Below the pieces are notes generated by a model. It did not search any database, was not told the origin of the DNA, and was given only the letters and a program-made list of their open reading frames with translations. The translations under genes and the position numbers were made by a program. 41,358 nt of DNA from Bacteroidales bacterium. GTDB taxonomy: Bacteria; Bacteroidota; Bacteroidia; Bacteroidales; WCHB1-69. The stretch covers positions 1 to 41,358 of the forward strand of contig JAEEKX010000040.1 in assembly GCA_016288655.1 (NCBI GenBank). The letters are read 5' to 3'. Numbering within the stretch: position 1 is the stretch's first letter; each line of letters begins with the position of its first letter. Shown here piece after piece: positions 18,588-27,500 of this stretch.

Positions 18588-20594
18588 ATGGCAGAAGAAA
18601 TCATCAACAATCCGGAGGAAATCTCCGAAAACCAACCCGTAGAGGCAGCCCCCGCTGCAGAAACTCCCGCTGTGGAAGAAGCTCCCGCTACCGAGAGCGC
18701 TTCTGTGGAGGAGGCCGCTCCCGTCGCTGAGACTCCCGCTGAGGAGGCCGCTCCCGTCGCCGAGGCCGCCGAGTTGCCCGAGACCCCCAAGGCCCCGCGC
18801 AAACCCCGCGAAATCGAAAACGCCTACGGCGAAATCATGGCCAACTTCGACTGGAACGCCCTCGAGAAAAAAGGTCAGGGCTATAATGCCGAAGAACGCA
18901 AGAACTTGGAAGAACTCTATACCAAGTCCTTCAAATCCATCGATGAGAACGAGGTCATCATGGGCACCGTCGTCTCCATCAACCAGCGCGAAGTCGTCGT
19001 CAACATCGGCTTCAAGTCCGATGGCGTCATCTCCGCTTCCGAACTTCGTTACAACCCCGACCTCAAAGTCGGTGACGAGATCGAAGTCTATGTCGAGAGT
19101 CAGGAAGATGCAACCGGCCAGCTCATCCTTTCCCACAAGAAAGCCCGCCTGCTCAAGTCCTGGTTGCGCGTCAACGAGGCCTACGAGAAGGAGGAGATCA
19201 TCACCGGTTACGTCAAGTGCAGAACCAAAGGCGGCTTGATCGTCGATGTGTTCGGCATTGAGGCCTTCCTTCCCGGTTCCCAGATCGATGTCAAGCCCAT
19301 CCGCGACTACGACATCTTCGTCAACAAGACCATGGACTTCAAGGTTGTCAAGATCAACCAGGAGTTCAAGAACGTGGTCGTTTCCCACAAGGCACTCATC
19401 GAGTCTGAACTCGAGGCCCAGAAGGCCGAGATCATCGCCGGCCTTGAAAAGGGCCAGGTGCTCGAGGGTACCGTCAAGAACATCGCCAGCTACGGTGTCT
19501 TCATCGACCTCGGCGGTGTCGATGGTATGATCCACATCACCGACCTCTCCTGGGGCCGCATCATCCACCCCGAAGAGATCGTCCAACTCGACCAGAAGAT
19601 CAACGTCGTCATCCTCGACTTCGACGAGAACAAACGTCGTATCGCCCTCGGTCTCAAGCAACTCACTCCCCATCCGTGGGATGCCCTCGACCCCAACCTC
19701 AAAGTTGGCGACAAGGTACACGGCAAAGTCGTGGTGGTCAACGACTACGGCGCCTTCCTCGAGATCATGCCCGGTGTGGAAGGTCTCATCCACGTCTCCG
19801 AAATGTCCTGGTCGCAGCACCTGCGCACCGCTCACGACTTCCTCAAAGTCGGTGACGAAATCGACGCCGTGCTCCTCACCCTCGACAAGGAGAACCGCAA
19901 GATGTCCCTCGGCATCAAGCAACTCATCCCCGACCCGTGGGCCAATATCCTTGAGAAATATCCCGTCGGCTCGAAACACACCGCCATCGTCCGCAACTTC
20001 ACCAACTTCGGCATCTTCGTCGAACTCGAAGAGGGCGTTGACGGCCTCATCCACATCTCCGACCTCTCCTGGTCCAAGAAGATCAAACACCCCGCCGAAT
20101 TCACCAAGATCGGTGAGAAGATCGACGTCAAGGTGCTTGAAGTGGATGTCGAGAACCGCCGCCTCAGTCTCGGTCACAAGCAACTCGAGGAGAATCCTTG
20201 GGACGTCTTCGAGACCGTCTTCACCGTCGGTTCCGAGCACGAAGGTACTATTGTCAGCATGAACGACAAGGGCGCTGTCGTCTCCCTGCCTTACGGCATC
20301 GAAGGTTTCGCCTTCAACCGCAACCTTCTGAAGGAAGACAAGAGTTATGCCAAGGTCGATGAGACCCTCAAGTTCAAGGTTGTCGAATTCTCCAAAGAGG
20401 CCAAGAGAATCACCCTTTCCCACACCAAGACCTGGCAGTTGACTCCGGAAGAGGACCTCAAGAAGGCCGAAGCCGAAGACAAGAAACAGGCCAAGGAGAT
20501 CAAGAAGGTGAACGAAAGCGTCGAGAAGACCACCCTCGGTGACCTCGCCGCCCTCCAGGCCCTGAAGGAAAAACTTGGCAAAGCCGGTGAATAA
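18588..20594 (+). CDS. rpsA: 30S ribosomal protein S1
   Basis: 668 residues from the ATG at 18588 (MAEEIINNPEE); the TTG at 18540 further upstream is not needed. Six S1 RNA-binding domains follow one another at roughly residues 120-185, 200-275, 287-360, 372-446, 460-533 and 547-620, with typical segments such as GVFIDLGGVDGMIHITDLSW and GVDGLIHISDLSW. S1 brings mRNA to the 30S subunit. Before the first domain is a ~75-residue low-complexity extension of Ala, Glu, Pro and Val; the C-terminus is Lys/Glu-rich. A strong terminator follows at 20614-20648. Confidence 0.95.
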   Translation: MAEEIINNPEEISENQPVEAAPAAETPAVEEAPATESASVEEAAPVAETPAEEAAPVAEAAELPETPKAPRKPREIENAYGEIMANFDWNALEKKGQGYNAEERKNLEELYTKSFKSIDENEVIMGTVVSINQREVVVNIGFKSDGVISASELRYNPDLKVGDEIEVYVESQEDATGQLILSHKKARLLKSWLRVNEAYEKEEIITGYVKCRTKGGLIVDVFGIEAFLPGSQIDVKPIRDYDIFVNKTMDFKVVKINQEFKNVVVSHKALIESELEAQKAEIIAGLEKGQVLEGTVKNIASYGVFIDLGGVDGMIHITDLSWGRIIHPEEIVQLDQKINVVILDFDENKRRIALGLKQLTPHPWDALDPNLKVGDKVHGKVVVVNDYGAFLEIMPGVEGLIHVSEMSWSQHLRTAHDFLKVGDEIDAVLLTLDKENRKMSLGIKQLIPDPWANILEKYPVGSKHTAIVRNFTNFGIFVELEEGVDGLIHISDLSWSKKIKHPAEFTKIGEKIDVKVLEVDVENRRLSLGHKQLEENPWDVFETVFTVGSEHEGTIVSMNDKGAVVSLPYGIEGFAFNRNLLKEDKSYAKVDETLKFKVVEFSKEAKRITLSHTKTWQLTPEEDLKKAEAEDKKQAKEIKKVNESVEKTTLGDLAALQALKEKLGKAGE

Positions 20595-20613
20595 TCCACT
20601 CCTTTTCATACAA

Positions 20614-20648
20614 AATGCCTGTCGGTACTCCCGACGGGCATTTTTTTT
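20614..20648 (+). terminator. rpsA terminator
   Basis: 12-bp stem AATGCCTGTCGG / CCGACGGGCATT (one G-T pair) with loop TACTC and eight T, 19 nt after the rpsA stop. rsmA starts 12 nt beyond with no promoter box between, so rsmA may depend on read-through. Confidence 0.85.
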
Positions 20649-20660
20649 CACTTTCATCCC

Positions 20661-21428
20661 ATGCAACAGGTAACCCCCAAGAAAGCCCTCGGCCAACACT
20701 TCCTCTGCGATGACGACATCGCCCGTCGCATCGTTGACAGCTTGCAGGCCGACAATCCCAACGTGCTTGAAATAGGTCCCGGTATGGGCGTGCTCACGCA
20801 ATTCCTTCTCCAGCGCGACATCCCTGATTTTCAGGTGGTTGAAATAGACCGCGAGTCTGTCGAGTACTTGCAACAGCACTACCCGCAACTCTCCGGTCGC
20901 ATCCTCGCCGCCGACTTTCTCCAACTTGACTTGGCTCAGATGTACACCGATAAGGTGAGTATCATCGGAAATTTTCCCTACAACATCTCTTCCCAAATCC
21001 TTTTCAAGATATTGGATAACAAGGATTTGGTGACGGAGACCGTGGGCATGTTCCAGAAGGAGGTCGCCGAGCGTGTCGCCTCCGCCCCTGGTCCCAAGGC
21101 CTACGGCATCCTCAGCGTCTTGTTGCAGGCCTTTTTCGACATCGAGTATCTTTTCACTGTCGGCGAGAACTCCTTCAACCCGCCGCCGAAGGTCAAGTCG
21201 GCCGTCATCCGGCTCGTGCGTAACCCCGAGAAAAAGTTGCGAAGCGACGAGAAGCGTTTCAAACAGGTGGTGAAGACGGCCTTCAATCAACGCCGCAAGA
21301 CCTTGCGCAACTCCCTCAAAATCTTCACTTTCGACGTCGATTTTATCGCCAATCCGATATTCTCCAAACGTCCTGAGCAACTCTCCGTGGCGGAGTTTGA
21401 CGAGATTTGCTTGCATATTTTGGAGTAA
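20661..21428 (+). CDS. rsmA: 16S rRNA dimethyladenosine transferase
   Basis: 255 residues (KsgA family). It dimethylates A1518 and A1519 near the 3' end of 16S rRNA during 30S assembly. Motifs: KKALGQHFLCDDDIARRIV at the N-terminus, the SAM-binding LEIGPGMGVLTQFLL, the acidic VVEIDRE, and the catalytic GNFPYNISSQI (N-x-P-Y). The C-terminal helical part has FNPPPKVKSAVIRL and FNQRRKTLRNSLK. The length is normal and all motifs are intact. It lies just after the rpsA terminator. Confidence 0.95.
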   Translation: MQQVTPKKALGQHFLCDDDIARRIVDSLQADNPNVLEIGPGMGVLTQFLLQRDIPDFQVVEIDRESVEYLQQHYPQLSGRILAADFLQLDLAQMYTDKVSIIGNFPYNISSQILFKILDNKDLVTETVGMFQKEVAERVASAPGPKAYGILSVLLQAFFDIEYLFTVGENSFNPPPKVKSAVIRLVRNPEKKLRSDEKRFKQVVKTAFNQRRKTLRNSLKIFTFDVDFIANPIFSKRPEQLSVAEFDEICLHILE

Positions 21429-21453
21429 AATTCCGTGAAAATGAAAAAAATTG

Positions 21454-21461
21454 TATTTTTG
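21454..21461 (+). promoter_or_regulatory. -7 promoter box for the Q/P-repeat gene
   Basis: TATTTTTG, 66 nt upstream of the ATG at 21528. Confidence 0.5.
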
Positions 21462-21464
21462 CTT

Positions 21465-21489
21465 CCTAAAAATTGAAGAAATTTTTAGG
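21465..21489 (+). promoter_or_regulatory. Leader hairpin of the Q/P-repeat gene
   Basis: Perfect 10-bp stem CCTAAAAATT / AATTTTTAGG with a 5-nt loop (GAAGA), starting 3 nt after the -7 box. There is no T-run after it, so a terminator role for rsmA is weak; a 5' stem-loop on the transcript is more likely. Confidence 0.55.
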
Positions 21490-21527
21490 AAAAGCGATGA
21501 TTACAATTTAAGCATTTTAAATTAGAA

Positions 21528-22181
21528 ATGATTATGGACGAACAAGGACAGCAAAATCAGCAGGATGCGTTGAACCAGCAGCCCCCGATGCCGCCGCAGT
21601 TGCCACAGGAACAACCGCAGCAGCCCCCTCAACTCCCTCAGGATGGTCAGGTCCCGCCGCCACTTCCGCAGAACCAGCAACCTTCTCAGTACCAGCAGCC
21701 ACCGCAGTACCAGCAAATGCCGCAGTACCAGCAAATGCCTCAGTACCAGCAAATGCCTCAGTACCAACAGGTGCCGCAGTACCAGCAAATGCCTCAATAT
21801 CAGCAGGTCCCGCAGCAGCCGCAAGCGCCACAATATCAGCAAGTGCCACAGTACCAGCAGGTGCCACAGTACCAGCAGGTGCCACAATATCCACAATCCC
21901 CCAACCCATATCAAGTCAGCCCCATCGCTCCCTATGCCGTAAAGTCATTGATTTTCGGTTGCGTTGCCCTCTCTACGGCTTGGTTTGGAGCCGGACTGGT
22001 CTTTGGCATTCTCGGTTTAGTGTTTTCTAAAAAGGGTGCGATGATCTATAATCAGAACCGTGGACTTTACAGAAATGGTGCCATGCTCCGTACGGGGAAG
22101 GCGCTTTCCCTCGTTGGTTTGATCGTGGGAGCGGTCTGCCTCTTCCTTTGGACGGTCGCTGTTATTGCTGAATATGCGTAA
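21528..22181 (+). CDS. Gln/Pro-repeat protein with DUF4190-like membrane domain
   Basis: 217 residues. The first ~130 are almost only Gln, Pro and Tyr. Residues 53-124 are twelve hexapeptide units, mostly PQYQQM or PQYQQV. The last ~80 residues contain two hydrophobic helices (SLIFGCVALSTAWFGAGLVFGILGLVF and ALSLVGLIVGAVCLFLWTVAVIA) split by a short polar stretch, as in DUF4190-type proteins. The repeat part is probably disordered and cytoplasmic. Function is unknown. It has its own promoter and terminator. Confidence 0.7.
   Translation: MIMDEQGQQNQQDALNQQPPMPPQLPQEQPQQPPQLPQDGQVPPPLPQNQQPSQYQQPPQYQQMPQYQQMPQYQQMPQYQQVPQYQQMPQYQQVPQQPQAPQYQQVPQYQQVPQYQQVPQYPQSPNPYQVSPIAPYAVKSLIFGCVALSTAWFGAGLVFGILGLVFSKKGAMIYNQNRGLYRNGAMLRTGKALSLVGLIVGAVCLFLWTVAVIAEYA
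21684..21899 (+). repeat. 18-bp coding minisatellite (12 units)
   Basis: Twelve units of 18 bp encode the PQYQQM/V hexapeptides. Units differ by synonymous and a few coding changes, and one unit (PQQPQA) has diverged. Copy number could vary by slippage. Confidence 0.85.
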
Positions 22182-22222
22182 TTATATGATTTATTGATAA
22201 CTATAAGTCGTTTTATTGCTTG

Positions 22223-22264
22223 CGTCCTGCTTTCAGAAATCGTTCGAAGGCAGGACGTTTTTTT
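22223..22264 (+). terminator. Terminator after the Q/P-repeat gene
   Basis: CGTCCTGC (22223-22230) pairs with GCAGGACG (22250-22257), followed by seven T. It separates this gene from the convergent unit at 22290. Confidence 0.8.
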
Positions 22265-22289
22265 GTCCGGTATTACCATTTCTCTTCCA

Positions 22290-24563
22290 CTACATCACGT
22301 CGTAGGGGCAGGGGAGCATGCCGTCGCGGATTTTTTTCTCCTTCTTTAAAATATAGTATAGCGAGATCTCCAGTCCGCCGCGGGCGTGGCTCGCCACCGT
22401 CAGCGTGGAGAAGTTGAGATCGTAACTCACCCCTAACCGCAGGTTTTCCCACTGCACCATCGCCATGAGGATCAGTGCGTCGTTCCAGCGGTAGAAGACG
22501 CCGCCCCCCGCCGCGAACCGGTTGCTGCGCGGGTTCTTGTAATACTCGTACTCCAACTGTGTGCCGAAGACGATGTTGCGGTAGGTGTGCTGGAAAGAGG
22601 CGTATGCCATCGGCGAAAGTATCAAGTTGTCGGCAACGGGAATGTGCGTGATGGCGTAGGCGGTGTATTTCCGGTGTATGCTGCTGCGCTCCGTATTGAG
22701 CGTGGTGTTGGGCTCTGTGAGGTGACTGACGCTCACGCCAAGACTGTAACTGCTTCTTTTGTTGGGTGTTAAAGTCCATGATGCTCCGACGCCGCAGTCG
22801 AAAAAGATCAGTTTCTCGCGGGAGAATACTTCCGAAATCGGCGCGGTCGGGTCGAACATGCCGCCCGAAAACTGCTCGTCGAAAGTCAGGGCGTCGTAGT
22901 CGATGTGCCGCTGGTCGAAACCGCAGAAGGCGCCGATGGAGATCTTGTTCCGGTTGGCGCGGTCGAGCGATTTGGAGAGCCCGATGGAGAGGTTGCCTTG
23001 GAAGATGCGGTATTTGGAGTCGCCGGCGCGGTCGGTGTTGAGTTGCACGCCCGCCCCGATGAGGAAGCGTTGCGCGTTGCTCTTGTACAGCGGGGCGTCA
23101 AAGGAACCGGAGAAGGTGAGGAACGGCTTGGAGACCGACAGCCACTGCGTGCGCTGGTTGACGCCCACGCGGAAGATGCCGTCGGTGGCGCCGGCGTTGG
23201 CTGGGTTGAGATAGAGCGGGTTGGCGTCGAACTGCGAGTAGTGGAAGTCCTGCGCGAACGACGGCAGCAGCGATGCAATGAACAGGGCGATCATCAAGAT
23301 GTAGCGGTACTTCTCGCGCCAGCAGTTGCGCAGATACCGTCGCAGTTCGTTCTCCCGCGCGTTGTTCTGCGGCTCGTAGAACTTCATCCCGCTGATCGAC
23401 TCGGGCAGGAACTCCTGGTTGACGAAGTTCTGCTCGTAGTCGTGGGCGTACTTGTAGCCCGCATGGAAGCCGATCTCTTTCATCAACTTGGTGGGCGCGT
23501 TGCGCAAATGGAACGGCACCGGCAGGTCGCCGGTTTTCTTTACCCACGCCATGGCCTCGTCGATGGCGAGATAGGAGGCGTTGCTCTTGGGGGAAGAGGC
23601 GAGATAGACGGCTGTCTGCGAGAGGATGATGCGGGCCTCCGGCATCCCGATGTGGTGAACCGCCTGAAAACAGTTGTTGGCGAGCAGCAGAGCGTTGGGG
23701 TTGGCGTTGCCGATGTCCTCGGAGGCGAGGATGATCATGCGGCGGGCGATGAAGAGCGGGTCCTCACCTGCCGTCAGCATACGCGCCAGCCAATAGACCG
23801 CCGCATTGGGATCGCTGCCCCTCATCGACTTGATGAAGGCCGAGATGACATCGTAGTGCGTGTCGCCCTTCTTGTCGTACATGGCAAGGTTCTTCTGTAT
23901 CACCTTTTGTACCAGCGCATTATCAACAACCAGCGTTTCGCCCTCCTTGACGGTGTTGGCTACTAATTCGATGGCGTTCAACAACTTGCGGGCGTCACCG
24001 CCGGAGACGCGCAACAGCGCCTCGTTCTCGGGAAACTCCAAATGGATGTTCCGTTCCTTGGACAGATATGTTTTCGCCGTTTCGATGATCTGCTCCAAGT
24101 CGCTGCGTTCCAGACTGTTGAGGATATAGACCTGACAGCGCGACAACAACGGCGAGATCACCTCGAAAGAGGGGTTCTCGGTGGTGGCGCCGATCAGCGT
24201 GACCACGCCCTGTTCCACCGCGCCCAACAGCGAATCCTGTTGCGACTTGGAGAAACGGTGGATCTCATCGATGAAAAGAATCGACTTGCCCGGCTCTTTC
24301 TTGGCCTGCTCGATGACGTCACGCACCTCTTTCACGCCCGAGTTGATGGCACTGAGCATGTAGAATTTTGCCAGCGTGACTTCGGAGATCAACAGGGCGA
24401 GGGTGGTCTTGCCCACGCCGGGCGGGCCCCACAAGATCATGGAGTGCAGATTGCCCGTCTCGATGGCTTGGCGCAGGCTGGCGCCCTCTCCCATCAAGTG
24501 CTTCTGGCCGATGTAACCTTCCAATGTCCTCGGCCGCAAGATCTCCGCTAACGGCTTCTGCAC
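22290..24563 (-). CDS. RarA (MgsA) AAA+ ATPase fused in frame to a PorP/SprF-like protein
   Basis: One 757-codon ORF with two complete parts. It starts at a GTG (24563), giving PLAEILRPRTLEGYIGQKHL. Residues 1-~423 are a full-length replication-associated recombination protein A: Walker A GPPGVGKTT, Walker B LFIDEIHRF, ATTENPSFEV sensor region, and the usual end (MKFYEPQNNARENELRRYLR). From codon 424 (ATG, 23294) comes a signal-peptide-like stretch (MIALFIASLLPSFAQ) and ~319 residues of PorP/SprF family (YSQFDANPLYLNPANAGATD, NQRTQW, beta-rich C-terminus). RarA acts at stalled replication forks in the cytoplasm; PorP/SprF proteins are outer-membrane-associated T9SS components. Both cannot work as one chain unless the ATG at 23294 is used internally. 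A TGATG stop/start overlap exists in another frame at 23292-23296, so a 1-nt indel could have created the fusion. The giant T9SS substrate ends 15 nt upstream. Confidence 0.85.
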   Translation of the reverse strand: MQKPLAEILRPRTLEGYIGQKHLMGEGASLRQAIETGNLHSMILWGPPGVGKTTLALLISEVTLAKFYMLSAINSGVKEVRDVIEQAKKEPGKSILFIDEIHRFSKSQQDSLLGAVEQGVVTLIGATTENPSFEVISPLLSRCQVYILNSLERSDLEQIIETAKTYLSKERNIHLEFPENEALLRVSGGDARKLLNAIELVANTVKEGETLVVDNALVQKVIQKNLAMYDKKGDTHYDVISAFIKSMRGSDPNAAVYWLARMLTAGEDPLFIARRMIILASEDIGNANPNALLLANNCFQAVHHIGMPEARIILSQTAVYLASSPKSNASYLAIDEAMAWVKKTGDLPVPFHLRNAPTKLMKEIGFHAGYKYAHDYEQNFVNQEFLPESISGMKFYEPQNNARENELRRYLRNCWREKYRYILMIALFIASLLPSFAQDFHYSQFDANPLYLNPANAGATDGIFRVGVNQRTQWLSVSKPFLTFSGSFDAPLYKSNAQRFLIGAGVQLNTDRAGDSKYRIFQGNLSIGLSKSLDRANRNKISIGAFCGFDQRHIDYDALTFDEQFSGGMFDPTAPISEVFSREKLIFFDCGVGASWTLTPNKRSSYSLGVSVSHLTEPNTTLNTERSSIHRKYTAYAITHIPVADNLILSPMAYASFQHTYRNIVFGTQLEYEYYKNPRSNRFAAGGGVFYRWNDALILMAMVQWENLRLGVSYDLNFSTLTVASHARGGLEISLYYILKKEKKIRDGMLPCPYDVM

Positions 24564-24578
24564 GACCTTTATCTTTTG

Positions 24579-27500
24579 TTATTTGATTATCAATTTCTTA
24601 TGAACGATTCCTCCTTCGCGCAACACCACGCGCAATACGTATGTGCCCGGAGCGGTGTCGCCCAATTCCATCTCGACGCGCTCGTCCTTGCCCTCGATTC
24701 TCCGTACCAAAGCCCCCGCAAGGTTGTACAGTTCGATCATGCGGATCTGCTCGTGGTCGGTGGCAATGGTGATGCGGTCGATGGCGGGGTTGGGGAACAC
24801 ATCCACATCGGGCAGGTTCGTGTAAGTATGGATGCCGATGGTGGTGTCGATGACGGTGATGGAATGGCTGGCACTGCTGGAGCAGTGCGTCGTGGAGTGG
24901 GTGGCGGTAACACTGTAAGTATAAACACCGGCGGTGTCGGGTTCGATGTAGATGAGCGAGTTCTGTTCCCCGGTGCTCCATTCAAAGTTGCAGTGGCTGG
25001 CCTGAGCTACCAACATCTCTCTGTCACCCAGTATCATCTCGCTCGGACCGACGATGGTGACGGATGGAACGGGATAGACGAACAGGGTCAGGATGACGGT
25101 GCTGTCGCAGCCGAGATGTGTCTGGTTGTGAAAGGTGAAACTGCCTGACATGGTGCCCTCTTCAAAGAGGGTGTCGCGCCAGGCGTAGGGGAGTTCTGTC
25201 TCGCAAATCTGCACCAATTCGCTCTGATTGTAACTCGGGTTGACGGTGAGGTGCAGTGTCCACAAGCTGTCGCAGCCATAACTGGTGTGGTGAGAGAACG
25301 GGTAGTCGCCCGACGTCGTGCCGACGGGGAAGGTGCGGTTTTCGCGCTCGTAGTAGTAGGGGAGTTCGCTGGAACAGATGGTCAGCGACTCCTCGCCCTC
25401 ATAGTAGGGATGAACCGCGAGATTCAGAATCACTACGCTGTCGCAGCCAAAGGCATTCTGATAGTGGAAACGATAGGTTCCGGAGGTGGTGCCCACGCCG
25501 AAGGTGGTGTCGGTCTGCGCATAGTAGTAGGGAAGCGCGTTCTCGCAAATCTGTGCGTAGAAGGTTTGGGTGAAGGTGGGACGGACGGTCAGCACGAGGG
25601 TGACGACGCTGTCGCAGCCGTGTTGGCTTTGGCGTTCGTAAGTATAGATGCCGCTGATGGTGCCCTCGGGGAAGGTGACGTCGCGCCAGGTGTAGGGCAG
25701 GTCGCTCTCGCAGATGGCGAAGGACTCGTTCTGGCTGTAGGTGGGATAGACGTTGAGTTGCAAAGTGACGATGCTGTCGCAGCCACGCACGGTCTGGCGG
25801 TGGAAGGTGAACTCGCCACTCGTAGTGCCGGCCAGGAAGGTGGTGTCGCGCCAGGTGAACGGGAAGCCGTCGGCGCAGACATTGACCGTCTCATACTGTT
25901 CGTAACTCGGCTGTACGATCAGGGCGAGGGTGACGACGCTGTCGCAACCGGCGACGCTGTTCCGCGAGAAGGTGAAGACGCCGCTCTCAGTGCCGATGGC
26001 AAAGAGGGTGTCGCGCCACTCGTAGGGGAGGTCGTTCTGGCAGATCACCTCGGCCACGTTCTCTTGGTAGGTCGGGTGGACGGTGAGATGCAGGGTGATG
26101 ACGCTGTCGCAGCCGTCGGCGGTGATGCGACGGAAACGGTAGTCGCCCGTGCGCGTGCCTATGCCGAAGGTGGTGTCCAAATCATTGTGATGATAAGGCA
26201 GTTCACTGTCGCAGATCTCTGCGGAAGTCTCCAGGTTATAGACGGGATTGACGGTCAGGTGGAGGTGTACCAGACTGTCGCAGCCGTGTTCGGTGGTGAG
26301 TCGGAAGTCGTGGTCCTGACTTTGGCTGCCCACGGGGAAGACAACCTCATGGTAGGTGAAGGGGAAGTCGTTCTGGCAGAGGGTGATGTAGTCGTCCGTC
26401 TCGGCCGTCGGGTAGATGGTGAGGTGCAGGTTGACGATGCTGTCGCAATGGTTCCGGGTGGTGTAGTGCAGTGTGTAGTCGCCGCTGGTGGAGCCGGGCA
26501 GGAAGGTGGTGTCGATGAAGATGAAGGGCAGCTCGCTCTCGCAGATGGCGATCTCTTCCGTTGCTTCGTAGGCGGGGTTGACGGTCAGGTTGAGGACGAC
26601 GGTGCTGTCGCAACCGCCGCGGGAGGGCTTCACAAACAGGTAACTGCCGCCGCGGGTGCCGACCTCGAAGGTGGTGTCACGCCATGTGTAGGGCAGTTCG
26701 CTGTCGCAAATCGTCACGTCCTCCGTCTGGCGATAAACAGGGTTGACCACCAGATTCAACACCATGATGCTGTCGCAGCCGTACTGGGTGTGGCGGGCGA
26801 AGGTGTAGGACCCGGATGGGGTGCCGCGGGCGATCAACTCGTTGTGCCACACGATCGGAAGCTCATCCTCGCAAACCACCACAGTCTCGCTGCCGCCGAA
26901 ACTCTGGCGGATGTTGAGTGTGAGGTAGATGACGCTGTCGCACCCCATCGAGGTCTGACGGTGGATGACGTACAGGTCGGAAGGCGTGCCGACGTGGAAG
27001 ATGGTGTCGTAGTATGTGTAGGGCAATTCGCTACGGCAGATGTCCAGGGTCTCATAACGGCTCTTGACGGGGTTGACGGTCAGGTGCAGGTTGACGACGC
27101 TGTCGCAGCCGCGTGCTGTCTGCAGATGACGTGTGACGACTTGCGTCTGGCTGCCCTCGGCAAACAGGGTGTCGCCGAACAGGTAGGGCAGGTCGCTGTC
27201 GCAGATGGTGGCGAAGAACTCCTGGTCGTAGGTCGGATGGATGACGAGCCGCAGGTGGGCGATGCTGTCGCAGCCGACGGCGTTGGTGCGGACGTAGGAG
27301 TAGTCGCCGGTAAGGGCGTCGGTGCGGAAGATCTGGTCGTGCCAGATGTAGGGCAGTTCGCTGTCGCAGATCTCCACGGTGTCGTATGACTCGTTCGCCT
27401 CGTTGATGGTCAGGTGTAACGTCACGGTGCTGTCGCAGCCCTTGACGGTCTGTCCGTTATACACGAAGGTCTCGCTCACGGCGTCGGTGGCGAAGGTGTG

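Noticed and set aside
18537-21416. 959-codon antisense ORF across rpsA and rsmA
   Set aside because: It is the reverse reading of two strongly recognised genes; its length reflects their codon bias, and its Asp/Leu/Val/Glu-rich translation has no domain.
21684-21899. CRISPR-like direct repeats
   Set aside because: Units are contiguous 18-bp coding repeats without spacers.
25251-27389. 712-codon antisense ORF inside the giant repeat gene
   Set aside because: The in-frame 165-bp repeats keep the opposite frame open; the sense protein has signal peptide, repeats and sorting domain.
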